Source: Anaerolineae bacterium (GTDB taxonomy: Bacteria; Chloroflexota; Anaerolineae; Aggregatilineales; Phototrophicaceae). Taken from it: 64,000 bases of DNA. The notes below the pieces were generated by a model. It saw only the letters and a list, made by a program, of their open reading frames with translations, did no database searches and was not told where the DNA came from. Positions 19,075-28,361 of this stretch are shown here, piece by piece (within the stretch, counting starts at the first letter, position 1; each line of letters begins with the position of its first letter). Where the stretch lies: the NCBI GenBank assembly GCA_022825675.1, contig JAJDWK010000016.1, positions 1 to 64,000 of the forward strand, given 5' to 3'. Position numbers and translations under genes: made by a program.

Positions 19075-20520
19075 ATGCCTCAAACGATGTGGAAAGCCTA
19101 TTACAGCGTCAGCTCGATAGAAGAAGCGCTCGCCTTGCTGCAGCGGCATCAAAGCGCGGCGCGCATTGTCGCGGGCGGCACCGACCTTATCATCGAGATG
19201 GAGCGGGAGCTGCACCCGCGGCTGCAATATCTCGTTGATATCACCCGCGTGCCGGGCTTGGATCAAATCCGGCTGGAAGATGGCGAAATCGCCCTGGGAC
19301 CGCTGGTTACGCACAATCATGTCGTCGGCAGCGACTTGATACGCCGCCGCGCCACCCCGTTGGCGCAAGCGTCTTGGGAAGTGGGTGCGCCGCAAATCCG
19401 CAACCGGGCGACGGTAGCGGGCAATTTGATTACCGCCTCGCCCGCCAATGACACCATCACGCCCTTGATTGCCCTGGATGCCGAAATCACCCTGGCATCA
19501 GCCGCTGGCGAACGCCGCTTGAAGCTGGCTGATTTTTATACCGGCTTCCGCCAGACGGCGCTGCGCTCAAACGAATTGCTGCGCTCCATCCACATCCCGG
19601 CGCTGCAGGCCTCTCAGCGCGGCATTTTCTTGAAGCTGGGGCTGCGGCGGGCGCAAGCCATATCGGTGGTGGATGCCGCCATCGTGCTCGCCTTTGATGC
19701 CGACCGCCGCGTTGAAGCGGCGCGCATCGCCCTCGGCAGCGTCGCCGCCACCATCGTGCGCGCGCCCGCCGCCGAAGCGGCGCTGCTGGGGCAGCCGCTG
19801 ACGGCGGAAACGGTGGCGAATGCCGCGGCGCTGGCCGCCGATAGCGTGAACCCCATCGATGATGTGCGCGGCAGCGCCGACTATCGCCTGGAAATGGTGA
19901 AGGTCTTGGTGGCGCGGGCGCTGCGCCAGCTCGCCGCTGATACACAAGCGGATGGCTTGCCGGCTGAGCCGCCCATGCTCTGGGGAAAAAATCGCGCGCT
20001 GGTGCAAGCGGGATTGCCGCGGCAAATCACGCATCACCCGGATACCGCCATCGTCAGCCGTGTCAACGGCGTCGAAGTCCGCGCCGCGGGCGGGCAGCAG
20101 AAATCACTGCTGCATTGGCTGCGGGACGAGGTCAAATTGCCCGGGACAAAAGAAGGCTGCGCCGAAGGCGAATGCGGCGCTTGCACCGTCTTCCTGGATG
20201 ATGTCGCGGTTATGGCGTGCATGGTGCATGCGCCCCGCGCTCATGGCGCTGAAATTGTTACTGTAGAAGGCTTGTCAGAGGCCGAGCGGCTGCACCCCAT
20301 CCAGCAGGCTTTCATCGACGAAGCGGCGGTGCAATGCGGCTATTGCACGCCGGGCTTCTTAATGGCGGGCGCAAAATTGCTCGAAGAATTTGACCAGCCC
20401 GATAGCGAGCAGATCAAATACAGCATCAGCGGCAACCTCTGCCGCTGCACCGGCTACTACAAAATCGTCGAAGCCTTCCATAACGCTAGCAAAATAAAAG
20501 CCGCCAGCGACACGGGCTAG
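19075..20520 (+). CDS. Xanthine dehydrogenase-type FAD and 2Fe-2S subunit fusion
   Basis: A 481-residue fusion of two subunits of a molybdenum hydroxylase. Residues 1 to about 290 are the FAD-binding (CoxM/YgfM-like) subunit, with IVAGGTDLIIEM and GAPQIRNRATVAGNLITASPAND for FAD. After a linker, about 320-481 form the two-cluster 2Fe-2S subunit: GCAEGECGACTVF and a later Cys bind the plant-type cluster, and CGYCTPG with CRCTGYY bind the second. The FAD-then-FeS order is the reverse of the usual FeS-FAD order in fused XdhA proteins. It passes electrons from the Mo subunit at 22312, although another gene lies between them. Confidence 0.92.
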   Translation: MPQTMWKAYYSVSSIEEALALLQRHQSAARIVAGGTDLIIEMERELHPRLQYLVDITRVPGLDQIRLEDGEIALGPLVTHNHVVGSDLIRRRATPLAQASWEVGAPQIRNRATVAGNLITASPANDTITPLIALDAEITLASAAGERRLKLADFYTGFRQTALRSNELLRSIHIPALQASQRGIFLKLGLRRAQAISVVDAAIVLAFDADRRVEAARIALGSVAATIVRAPAAEAALLGQPLTAETVANAAALAADSVNPIDDVRGSADYRLEMVKVLVARALRQLAADTQADGLPAEPPMLWGKNRALVQAGLPRQITHHPDTAIVSRVNGVEVRAAGGQQKSLLHWLRDEVKLPGTKEGCAEGECGACTVFLDDVAVMACMVHAPRAHGAEIVTVEGLSEAERLHPIQQAFIDEAAVQCGYCTPGFLMAGAKLLEEFDQPDSEQIKYSISGNLCRCTGYYKIVEAFHNASKIKAASDTG

Positions 20521-20522
20521 CC

Positions 20523-22277
20523 ATGGACCGAACTGTGCCCAAAACCGGCAGCGAAGAAATAGCGCTGTACATGCGCACCTATTATTCGCTGCTGCGCTCC
20601 AGCGATAGCATCAAGCTGGAGACGCTGGTAGAGAGCCATCTGGCGATGCGCTCGTCATTGCACGAGCGCGGGCATAATGCGGCGCCAGACGCCTCGGCTT
20701 TGATGTACAGCGCCTTGCGGCTGCCCGCCTGCATCATCCAAACGCAGGAAGTCTTGATAGGGCAGTTGGAAGCCGGCTTCGTTCGGGCGGGCTATCGCAA
20801 CATCGCGGCTTGGAAGCGGGTCTATGCCGCGGGCAGGCGGCGGCGCACCCATTTTGATGGCGAGAGCACCATGGCTGTGTACAGCGTCAGCCGCTCGGAT
20901 ATTGATGACCTCGTGCCGATATTAACCGCATTTCAAATTGAATGGAACAAATTGCACCTCGCTTTGCAAAATCAAGAGCTGCGCGCGCTGCTGGCGGCTT
21001 ATGCGGACGATGGCGACTTGCCCGATGCCGACTTCGCGGACCTGGCGGCGGGGCTGTCGATGGCGGTGAGTGACCTGCGGCGGCTGCAATTGCTGTGGGA
21101 GCGGGATTTTCTGCGCAACCTGCAGCGTATCGCGCGCGCGCGCAAAAGCATGACATTGCGCCTTATCGCCGGCTCGCTGGCGGATTATCGGCGCGCGACC
21201 GCATCCTGGTGGGAAGAGCTGGGCGCTGAACTCGCCGATGTCGGCATCGATCCGGGCGATAGACCCGTATATTTTGTCTCCAGCAATACGCATGCGCTGG
21301 TGAATCTGCTGGCTGGCTTCGCCCGCCGTTTTGAAGAAAGCCTCGTGCAGTATATTGAAGAATTTGACGAGAAATCCCTGCTCACAGAATACGAAGACAT
21401 CAAAGAAAGCTATCACAAAAGCACGGACAACTTCCTCTATTATGTGCTGCGCCGCTACCTTTCGGAGCAGGGCAGCCAGGCGAGACGCGCCCTGGCGGAA
21501 GAGGAGCATCGCCTTGGCATCCACCGCATCCCCAGCCGGCACGGCTTTGAGATGGAGACGCAGGTCATCGAATTGGGCAAGCTGGAAGCGCAATGGTTTG
21601 ACGCCCGTTTGGGCCGCGCCGATGATTTGGCTCCGCTGCGCTACAGCAATGCCATCATCATCAATATCGATTATCCGCTGGGCATGGCGGCTTATGAGCT
21701 GCTGAGCCGCATCGCCCCGGGGGTCGGGCGCTTGGATGGCGTCTATGTCATGGGCAAGGCGGCGACCTTAAACGGGCGCATCGGCGATGTGATGATCCCC
21801 AATGTCGTGCACGACGAACATTCCCAGAATACCTATCTCTTCCGCAATTGCTTCACCGCCCGCCACCTGCGCAGCTATATGGAGCATGGCAATGTGCTGG
21901 ACAATCAAAAAGCCGTGACCGTGCGCGGCACATTCTTGCAAAATCCCAATTATATGGGCGTATTTTATCAAGAGGGCTACACCGACATCGAAATGGAGGG
22001 CGGACCCTATCTCTCGGCGGTATACGAAGCATTCCGCCCGCAGCGGCATCCGATGGACGAAATCGTCGATTTGCACTCGGTGCGATTTGATATCGGCTTC
22101 TTGCATTACGCCTCCGACAAGCCCATGAAATCGGGGCAGAACCTGGGCAAGGGCAGCCTGAGCTATGGCGGCGTGGAGCCAACTTATGCGGCTGCGATCG
22201 CGATATTAAGGCGCATTTTCCATAATGAAACCGAAAAATTAATCGAAACAAATTATGAGGCGCTGCCAGCCTTTTAG
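20523..22277 (+). CDS. Unrecognised 584-residue protein with a nucleoside phosphorylase-like C-terminal half
   Basis: I do not recognise the whole protein. Residues 1-330 look helical and soluble, without catalytic motifs I can name. Residues about 370-560 show two segments very like the purine/uridine phosphorylase fold: GKAATLNGRIGDVMIPN at 411-427 (compare G-x-x-G-x-L...GD-V/I-V-I) and DIEMEGGPYLSAVYE at 488-502 (compare EMEGAA/DMEG). NAIIINIDYPLG near 376 could be the preceding core strand. It starts two bases after the FAD/FeS fusion and ends just before the Mo subunit, so it is embedded in a purine hydroxylase operon. A nucleoside or purine-ligand enzyme is inferred, not shown. Confidence 0.6.
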   Translation: MDRTVPKTGSEEIALYMRTYYSLLRSSDSIKLETLVESHLAMRSSLHERGHNAAPDASALMYSALRLPACIIQTQEVLIGQLEAGFVRAGYRNIAAWKRVYAAGRRRRTHFDGESTMAVYSVSRSDIDDLVPILTAFQIEWNKLHLALQNQELRALLAAYADDGDLPDADFADLAAGLSMAVSDLRRLQLLWERDFLRNLQRIARARKSMTLRLIAGSLADYRRATASWWEELGAELADVGIDPGDRPVYFVSSNTHALVNLLAGFARRFEESLVQYIEEFDEKSLLTEYEDIKESYHKSTDNFLYYVLRRYLSEQGSQARRALAEEEHRLGIHRIPSRHGFEMETQVIELGKLEAQWFDARLGRADDLAPLRYSNAIIINIDYPLGMAAYELLSRIAPGVGRLDGVYVMGKAATLNGRIGDVMIPNVVHDEHSQNTYLFRNCFTARHLRSYMEHGNVLDNQKAVTVRGTFLQNPNYMGVFYQEGYTDIEMEGGPYLSAVYEAFRPQRHPMDEIVDLHSVRFDIGFLHYASDKPMKSGQNLGKGSLSYGGVEPTYAAAIAILRRIFHNETEKLIETNYEALPAF

Positions 22278-22311
22278 CGCTGCCCGCCGACGAGTTGGGA
22301 AATACAGCGAG

Positions 22312-24534
22312 ATGCAAGCGAGCCAATCCGTACTCAACAGATCTTTTAAGCGCATCGACGCCGAAGACAAGGTAACCGGCGCGGCGCTGTACCCCGGCGA
22401 TATCGACATTGACGGGCAATACTGGCTGCGCGTCAAATTCAGCGAGCGCGCCCATGCCCGCGTGCTCTCGGTTGCCACCAGCGCTGCCGAAGCCTTGCCC
22501 GGCGTCATCCGCGTTTTCACCAGCCGTGATGTGCCCCTGAACGAATATGGCTTGGTTCTGCAAGACCAGCCGGTGCTTTGCGGTCCCGGCGGCGACAAGC
22601 CCGGCAGCGATATCGCCCGCTGTTATATGGATATGATCGCGACCGTTGTGGCGGAGACCGATGCCATCGCCAAACGGGCGCTGGACTTGATAGAAGTGGT
22701 CTACGAAGAGTTGCCCGCCGTTTTTGATGCTGAAGCAGCGATGGCGGCAGCGGCGCCGCAATTGCATGCCGATAGCCCGGGCAACCTGGTGGCGCGCTAT
22801 CGCATCCGCAAAGGCGATATGGCGGCGGGCTGGGCGGCGGCTGATGTCATCGTCGAAGGTGAATACGAAACGACCTGGCAAGAACATGCCTACCTGCAGC
22901 CGGAAGCGGGCTTGGCCTACATTGATGAAGAAGACCGCGTTACGGTCCTGGTCGCCGGGCAGTGGACGCACGAAGACCAGGAACAAATCTGCCATGCTCT
23001 CAAGCTGCCGCCGGAGCGCGTGCGCGTCATCTACCCGGCGATTGGCGGCGCTTTTGGCGGGCGGGAAGATATGTCGGTGCAGATTATCCTGGCGCTTGCC
23101 GCCTGGGAACTGCGGCATCCCGTCAAAATCCAGTGGAATCGTGAGGAGTCCATCCTCTACCACCACAAGCGCCATCCCATCACCGTACGCGCGAAATGGG
23201 GCGCGACCGCCCAAGGCATGCTGACCGCCGCTACGGCCGAGGTCATCGGCGACGCTGGCGCGTACAATTACACCTCAAACAAAGTGCTGGGCAACGCCCA
23301 CCTGACGGTCAGCGGCGCCTACGATATACCCAACATTCACATCGATACCTATGCCGTTTACACCAACAACATCCCTTCGGGCGCATTCCGTGGTTTCGGC
23401 GCGCCCCAGGCGCTCTTCGCTGCTGAGGGGCAGATGAATCGGCTGGCGGCGGCGCTGAAGATGGACCCGCTGTCGCTCCGGCTCAAGAACAGCATCCGCG
23501 ATGGCAGCATCGGCGCGGTGGCGACGCCATTCCCGCCGGGAGTCAGCATGCCGCAGGTCTTTGAAGCCTGCGGGCGCGAATCCTGGTGGCGGCAGACCGA
23601 CGCCGGCTGGAAGCTGCAGCCAGCGGCACAACCGCGGGACGGAACCAAAGTCCGCGGGCGCGGTTTGGCTGGCGGCTTCAAAAATATCGGATTCAGCTTC
23701 GGCTTCCCCGAGCATTGCTGGGCTGGCATCGAATTGCGCGGCAGCGCGGAAATCGAAAGAGCGATTTTGTACCACGCCGGCGCTGATGTGGGGCAGGGCG
23801 CGCATACCGCCTTGAGCCAGATGGCGGCGGAAGCGGTTGGCTTGCCCTTCGACAAGGTGGACATTGTCGCCTCGGACACCGCTACTTCCGGCTCTTCTGG
23901 CAGCGCTTCCGCCTCCCGCCTGACCTTTATGTCGGGCAAAGCCATCCGCGGCGCTGCCGAAATCGCGCTGCGCAATTGGCAGGCGGAAGAGCGCCCGGCG
24001 CGCGGCGAATTTATGTACAAGCCGCCGCCGACCACGCCCTATGACCCAGACACCGGCAAGTCAGAGCCGAACTTCGCCTATGGCTATGTGGCGGAGGCGG
24101 TTGAAGTGGAAGTGGATATTGAGACCGGGCAAGTGCGGCTCTTGGAAGTTGTCTGCGCCAACGATGTCGGCAAAATCATCAACCGCCAGCAATTGGAGGG
24201 GCAGATAGAAGGCGCGATTGTGCAGGCGCAGGGCTACGCCTTGATGGAATATCTGGTATCCCGCGAGGGCAAAATCCAAAATCCCCTGCTCTCTACCTAT
24301 TTGATACCCACTTCGCTGGATGTGCCGCCGCGTGTGAAATCGGTCGTGCTGGAATATCCTGACCCGCTTGGACCCTGGGGCGCGCGCGGCATGGCGGAGA
24401 TGCCATTCCTGCCGCTGGCGCCAGCAATCGCCGCCGCCATCTTTGACGCCACCGGCGTCTGGCTGGATTCGCAGCCCTTCACCGCCGAGAAGGTGGTCGC
24501 CGCCTTGCGCGCTGATGGCATCGGCATAATATGA
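22312..24534 (+). CDS. Xanthine dehydrogenase-type molybdenum-binding subunit
   Basis: A 740-residue large subunit of a purine-oxidising Mo hydroxylase. KVTGAALYPGDI starts the substrate-access domain, the IGGAFGGREDMS loop and the FRGFGAPQALFAAEG motif bind the molybdopterin cytosine dinucleotide, and GARGMAEMPFLPLAPAI holds the catalytic glutamate (about 697) found in xanthine dehydrogenases and XdhD. Hydroxylation of hypoxanthine, xanthine or a related purine is expected. Proximity to yqeC suggests the selenium-dependent class. ATG at 22312 is chosen because an upstream ATG at 22255 overlaps the preceding gene and adds a non-family extension. Confidence 0.93.
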   Translation: MQASQSVLNRSFKRIDAEDKVTGAALYPGDIDIDGQYWLRVKFSERAHARVLSVATSAAEALPGVIRVFTSRDVPLNEYGLVLQDQPVLCGPGGDKPGSDIARCYMDMIATVVAETDAIAKRALDLIEVVYEELPAVFDAEAAMAAAAPQLHADSPGNLVARYRIRKGDMAAGWAAADVIVEGEYETTWQEHAYLQPEAGLAYIDEEDRVTVLVAGQWTHEDQEQICHALKLPPERVRVIYPAIGGAFGGREDMSVQIILALAAWELRHPVKIQWNREESILYHHKRHPITVRAKWGATAQGMLTAATAEVIGDAGAYNYTSNKVLGNAHLTVSGAYDIPNIHIDTYAVYTNNIPSGAFRGFGAPQALFAAEGQMNRLAAALKMDPLSLRLKNSIRDGSIGAVATPFPPGVSMPQVFEACGRESWWRQTDAGWKLQPAAQPRDGTKVRGRGLAGGFKNIGFSFGFPEHCWAGIELRGSAEIERAILYHAGADVGQGAHTALSQMAAEAVGLPFDKVDIVASDTATSGSSGSASASRLTFMSGKAIRGAAEIALRNWQAEERPARGEFMYKPPPTTPYDPDTGKSEPNFAYGYVAEAVEVEVDIETGQVRLLEVVCANDVGKIINRQQLEGQIEGAIVQAQGYALMEYLVSREGKIQNPLLSTYLIPTSLDVPPRVKSVVLEYPDPLGPWGARGMAEMPFLPLAPAIAAAIFDATGVWLDSQPFTAEKVVAALRADGIGII

Positions 24535-24561
24535 GCCGCGCTGCTGCATCGCGCCCGCCCA

Positions 24562-24736
24562 CAGGGCAATTGCATTAAAAGAGACATTCGCCACAACACA
24601 AATTCCAATTACTTTGTTGCACTTACATCTGTGTACAAACTATCCTGATAAATGAAGAAGCATAGAGCCATTTCAAGAAAGAACTTTGTGCCCTTTGTGT
24701 CTTTGTGGTGAATAATACTTTGATGCGATTGCCCTG
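24562..24736. repeat. Palindromic dispersed intergenic repeat, copy 2
   Basis: CAGGGCAATTGCATTAAAA (24562-24580) pairs imperfectly with TTTGATGCGATTGCCCTG (24719-24736), and ATTCGCCACAACACAAA (24586-24602) pairs with TTTGTGTCTTTGTGGTGAAT (24694-24713). The element is thus a 175-base near-palindrome of nested inverted repeats. Its right half (24630-24736) is closely similar to 143-249. It fills most of the 321-base gap between the Mo-hydroxylase and yqeC. It carries no gene. Confidence 0.75.
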
Positions 24737-24771
24737 CGCCCGCCCAAACCTCTGCAGCTGCAGCATAAACA

Positions 24772-24780
24772 TGGTATGAT
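24772..24780 (+). promoter_or_regulatory. Possible extended -10 promoter for yqeC
   Basis: TGGTATGAT is an extended -10 element 75 bases upstream of the yqeC start, just after the repeat. No good -35 box is seen, as is common for extended -10 promoters. Confidence 0.35.
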
Positions 24781-24855
24781 TAGCGCATAAGCGAGGCGGA
24801 TCGCTTCGGATGGAGTATCAGGGCGGGCGAGAATGAAGCAGCGGTTGGCGCTGTC

Positions 24856-26205
24856 ATGAAGCTGGCACAAGCCTTCGCGCCAGCGCGAGGGGATGTTGTC
24901 GCCATCATCGGCGCGGGCGGGAAGACCTCGCTTTTGATTGGCTTGGGCTATGAGCTGGCGGCGGCTGGCTGGCGCGTTTTGGCGACAACCACGACCCAGC
25001 TGGCAGTGGAGCAGCTCGCGCTATTCCCCCGCGCTCTGCCCGCCAGCGCCAATGCCAAAGCCATCTCTCAAGCCCTTACGGAAGACAGTTTTGTATTTCT
25101 GCACGATGAAATCCGCCAGGGCAGGGTCGGCGGTCCCCCGCTTGATTGGACGCGCGACCTGCTGGACCGGGTGGATTCCGACATTTTGCTGGTGGAAGCG
25201 GATGACGCGGCGGGGCTGCCTTTCAAAGCGCCGCGGACGGGCGAGCCGCGCATACCGCCGGAGACTTCGCTGGTCATCGCGATGGCATCGCTGAGCGCGC
25301 TGGGCAAACCGCTTGATGCCGAGCATATCTATAACCCGGCGGCGATGATTGACCGCTTTGGATTTGCGCGAAACAGCCCGGTGAAATCGCCCTGGCTGGC
25401 GCAGGTATTAAGTGATGGCGCGCTGGGCTTGCGCGGCGTGCCAGAATCGGCGCGCGTGCTCATCTATCTCAACCAGACGCCCTTGCATGCCTATGCCCAG
25501 GGGCGCGCGCGGCTGATTGCGCGCTTGTGCTTGCAAAGCAATCGCATCTCGGCGGTGGCATTTGGTTCTGTGCGTGGCGCGGAACCCGTCAGCGAAGTGC
25601 AGCAGCCCCTGGGCGCTCTGGTTTTGGCGGGGCATCAAGGCGCAATCGCAATGGACGGCGAAGTCGCAGCCCCGCGCGGCGGCGAGGCGCAGGCGCGCAA
25701 TATAAGCCGCATCGCCGAGCAGCTCTACCGCTCGCGCATAGACCATATTCGCATTGTCACTGGCGCTGGGGCGCGGCAAGTGCGGGCGGCGGTGAAGCAT
25801 CTCGGCATCCGCACCGCTCACGACCGCGGCTATCGCTCCGCTGGCATCCTCTCCGCCTTGAAGACGGGCTTGCGCGCTATGCCCGCCAATATCTCCGCTT
25901 TTTTGCTGCTTTGGGGCGGGCAGGCGCTGCGGGGCAAAGCGATCCACCAGGTCATGACAGCGCATGCCCGCGCCGAAGGCGATTTTATTATCCCGCGCCT
26001 GGGGGGATTAAGCCGCTGCCCGATTTTGATTAGCCGGCCGCTTATGCAGGAAATGACCAAGATGCGGCGCGGCAGCACCTGGCTTGATATCATTGAGCGC
26101 TTCGCCGATGACATCACCCTGCTGGACCAAGAAACTGGCGAGATTGTGCCAACCCCATCCCAAGCCGGGGAAAAACGCGAGCTGCGACTCCCGTGGCAAC
26201 TATAG
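24856..26205 (+). CDS. yqeC: YqeC-MocA-like fusion, Mo-hydroxylase selenium/molybdenum cofactor maturation
   Basis: A 449-residue protein. Residues 1 to about 230 match YqeC: a P-loop GAGGKTS at 19-25, ATTTTQLAVEQ, and VEADDAAGLPFKAP. Residues about 250-430 resemble the MocA/MobA nucleotidyltransferase fold (RSAGILSALKTGL; a LLLWGGQALR segment in place of the usual metal-binding GDQP motif). The usual N-terminal LAAGxSxRMGxxK signature is degenerate here (LVLAGHQGAIAMDG), so the second domain may not be a working transferase. In other bacteria YqeC is tied to selenium-dependent molybdenum hydroxylases. The enzyme encoded just upstream is the likely client. Confidence 0.85.
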   Translation: MKLAQAFAPARGDVVAIIGAGGKTSLLIGLGYELAAAGWRVLATTTTQLAVEQLALFPRALPASANAKAISQALTEDSFVFLHDEIRQGRVGGPPLDWTRDLLDRVDSDILLVEADDAAGLPFKAPRTGEPRIPPETSLVIAMASLSALGKPLDAEHIYNPAAMIDRFGFARNSPVKSPWLAQVLSDGALGLRGVPESARVLIYLNQTPLHAYAQGRARLIARLCLQSNRISAVAFGSVRGAEPVSEVQQPLGALVLAGHQGAIAMDGEVAAPRGGEAQARNISRIAEQLYRSRIDHIRIVTGAGARQVRAAVKHLGIRTAHDRGYRSAGILSALKTGLRAMPANISAFLLLWGGQALRGKAIHQVMTAHARAEGDFIIPRLGGLSRCPILISRPLMQEMTKMRRGSTWLDIIERFADDITLLDQETGEIVPTPSQAGEKRELRLPWQL

Positions 26206-26213
26206 CCTGGCGG

Positions 26214-28286
26214 CTATGCGTCTTCGTGCTGCTCAATCAGCTCGCGGATCATATCGCGGCTCCAGGCGCCAGTAGCGCCGAGGTCGATTGGCAGCCGCAG
26301 AGTCGCCGGGCGTTTGTCCATGTGTCCCGCCGCTTCCGCGCGCATTTCATCGAAGAATTCCATCGGCGTAACCACAATCAGCACCTGCTGCGCCTGCACC
26401 ACATAATGCAGCGGCGGCGCATACATAAATCGGCTGCTATTGGCTTCGCGAATGCCGATGACACCAGCGCGAAAGCGCAGCGTCAGCGCCAACTCGCGGA
26501 TGGATTTGCCTATCCAGGGCGAGTCGTCTTCCATATAAAACTCGGCAGTTTCCAAGCCGGTCATTTCGTTGTAAATCACATGCTGCAAGAAGTCGGCAAT
26601 CTCTGAACGGGTGGTGGAAAGCAGCACAAATTGGGCGGCGACATGAAAGGGGCTGACTACGCGGTCCGCGCCCGAGCGCTTGAGCTTCTCTATCATGTCG
26701 TCAGTTGTCGCCGTTACCGAGACCAAAAGCGACTTGCTTATCTCGCGGGCTGATAGCACCGTCAGCAGCGCCGCCGCTTTGTCTTGCATCGAAATCATAA
26801 TCGCCTGCGCGCGACTAATGCCCGCCCGGTGCAAGACCTCTTCCCTCTTGGGGTTGCCATGCACAACGCGGAAGCCGCGCCGCAGCCAGCGCTCGGTTAG
26901 CGCTTCATCATTGCTCAGCAATACGAAGGGGCGCTCGGGATTAAGAAAGCGCACCGCGCTCTGGATGATGTGGTCATCGCCGCAGATGACAAAATGCTTG
27001 GACATATCGGCGATCGCCGCTTCGCACTCCTCCAATGTATAGCGCCGGTCCAGGCTGATGGACTCGCGGTGCTGTATCAGCTTCTGTTCGGTCGCGATGC
27101 GCAGCCCATCTTTTTGCTCGGGCTGGCATGCCTGGCGCAGCCGCGGGATCATATAGCCAGGCGCTACCACCAGCAGGATCTCATCTTCCGCCAGAATGCG
27201 GCTGCTGCCCGGCGTGTATACAAAGTCTCCAGTCTCCAGCCGGATGCCGATAATCGCGGCATCGAAATACCGCTGCAGCTCCAACTTGGCAATCTGCATG
27301 CCAATCCAGGGGGAGTTGTCCTCAAGCTCCAGCTGGGTGATTTGGTGCTGCGTTTCATGGTCGAAGAGCATGCTATTAAAGAAGCCGTTGACCGCGGGGC
27401 GCAGCGTCGCGCTGTTGAGGAACTGGGCGGCGATTTCATAGGGTGCCAAGACTACATTCGCGCCCGCCTTTAGCATCTTCATTTTGATGTCTTCTTCAAA
27501 TGCCGAGACTGTAACATAGAGTCGCGGATTCAAGTTCCGCGCTGTCAAGACCGTCAGCAAGCTCTCGGTATCTTGGCTCAGCAAAATCATTATTGCGCGG
27601 GCGCGCTGGATGCCCGCCGCCAGCTGCGTGGCGTTGTCGCCAGGGTCGCCATCAATCACCAGGATGCCGGCGCTGCGCAGATGCTCGGCGTATTTACTGT
27701 CTTCGGTTACAACCACCAACAGGTCAAGCAGGGTTTGATGATCCACAAAATTGCTGTGGTACATGAGGTAAAGGCGATATACCAAGCGGCGAAAGCCGGA
27801 GAATGCGCCTTGCTTCGGCGCGCCCAGGATGCGGCTTAGCAGGCGCGCAATCGGGCTGTAGGATGCCTCCAGGTGGCGCTTGCGGCGGATTTCCGCCACA
27901 TTCAAAACATGGCCGATCGTTTTGTCCACCAATTCGCCGGCGCCGCAAATGATATAATGCCCATTCAGCGATTCGATTTTGCGCTTTATGCGGATTTTCC
28001 GCCGGCGGTCAACCGCTTCGGCGCTGAAAAGCATCGCAAACGACGAAGACAAGAAGAATGCCAGCGAGCCAAAACCAAAAAAGACCAAAGCCAGGGTGAA
28101 GAGCCTGCCCGTGGCGGACGAGGGCACAATATCGCCATAGCCGATTGTCGTCAGCGTGATGATGGTCAAATAGACAGATTCGAAAAGCGTCTTGCCTTCG
28201 ATTGCCATATAGCCGGCGATGCCGACCGGTATGATAATCACTATCAGTATTGCCGCCGCCCGAAACTGCCGCCGCAAATCGCTCAA
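26214..28286 (-). CDS. Potassium channel with two tandem RCK (TrkA-N/TrkA-C) units
   Basis: A 690-residue membrane protein. TM1 is about 11-28; a pore helix and the K+ selectivity filter TTIGYGD are at 46-52; TM2 is about 61-87. Two cytoplasmic RCK modules follow, each with a nucleotide-binding Rossmann domain (NGHYIICGAGE near 108; SKHFVICGDDH near 425) and a TrkA-C domain (ITQLELEDNSPWIG; ETAEFYMEDDSPWIG). This is the MthK architecture with two RCK units in one chain. An insert of about 60 residues with hydrophobic and basic stretches interrupts the first Rossmann domain after its first helix. The start is TTG behind GAGGAAGG. It is convergent with yqeC. Confidence 0.9.
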   Translation of the reverse strand: MSDLRRQFRAAAILIVIIIPVGIAGYMAIEGKTLFESVYLTIITLTTIGYGDIVPSSATGRLFTLALVFFGFGSLAFFLSSSFAMLFSAEAVDRRRKIRIKRKIESLNGHYIICGAGELVDKTIGHVLNVAEIRRKRHLEASYSPIARLLSRILGAPKQGAFSGFRRLVYRLYLMYHSNFVDHQTLLDLLVVVTEDSKYAEHLRSAGILVIDGDPGDNATQLAAGIQRARAIMILLSQDTESLLTVLTARNLNPRLYVTVSAFEEDIKMKMLKAGANVVLAPYEIAAQFLNSATLRPAVNGFFNSMLFDHETQHQITQLELEDNSPWIGMQIAKLELQRYFDAAIIGIRLETGDFVYTPGSSRILAEDEILLVVAPGYMIPRLRQACQPEQKDGLRIATEQKLIQHRESISLDRRYTLEECEAAIADMSKHFVICGDDHIIQSAVRFLNPERPFVLLSNDEALTERWLRRGFRVVHGNPKREEVLHRAGISRAQAIMISMQDKAAALLTVLSAREISKSLLVSVTATTDDMIEKLKRSGADRVVSPFHVAAQFVLLSTTRSEIADFLQHVIYNEMTGLETAEFYMEDDSPWIGKSIRELALTLRFRAGVIGIREANSSRFMYAPPLHYVVQAQQVLIVVTPMEFFDEMRAEAAGHMDKRPATLRLPIDLGATGAWSRDMIRELIEQHEDA

Positions 28287-28333
28287 GGCCTACCTTCCTC
28301 AAAACCAAAAAAGCCAAACTCGCCGATGCCTCA

Positions 28334-28361
28334 ATTATATCGGAGTAGTGGCACTTGTGAT
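28334..28361 (-). promoter_or_regulatory. Candidate promoter for the potassium channel gene
   Basis: On the minus strand ATCACA (28361-28356), a 16-base spacer and a perfect TATAAT (28339-28334) lie about 48 bases before the TTG start. Confidence 0.45.
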
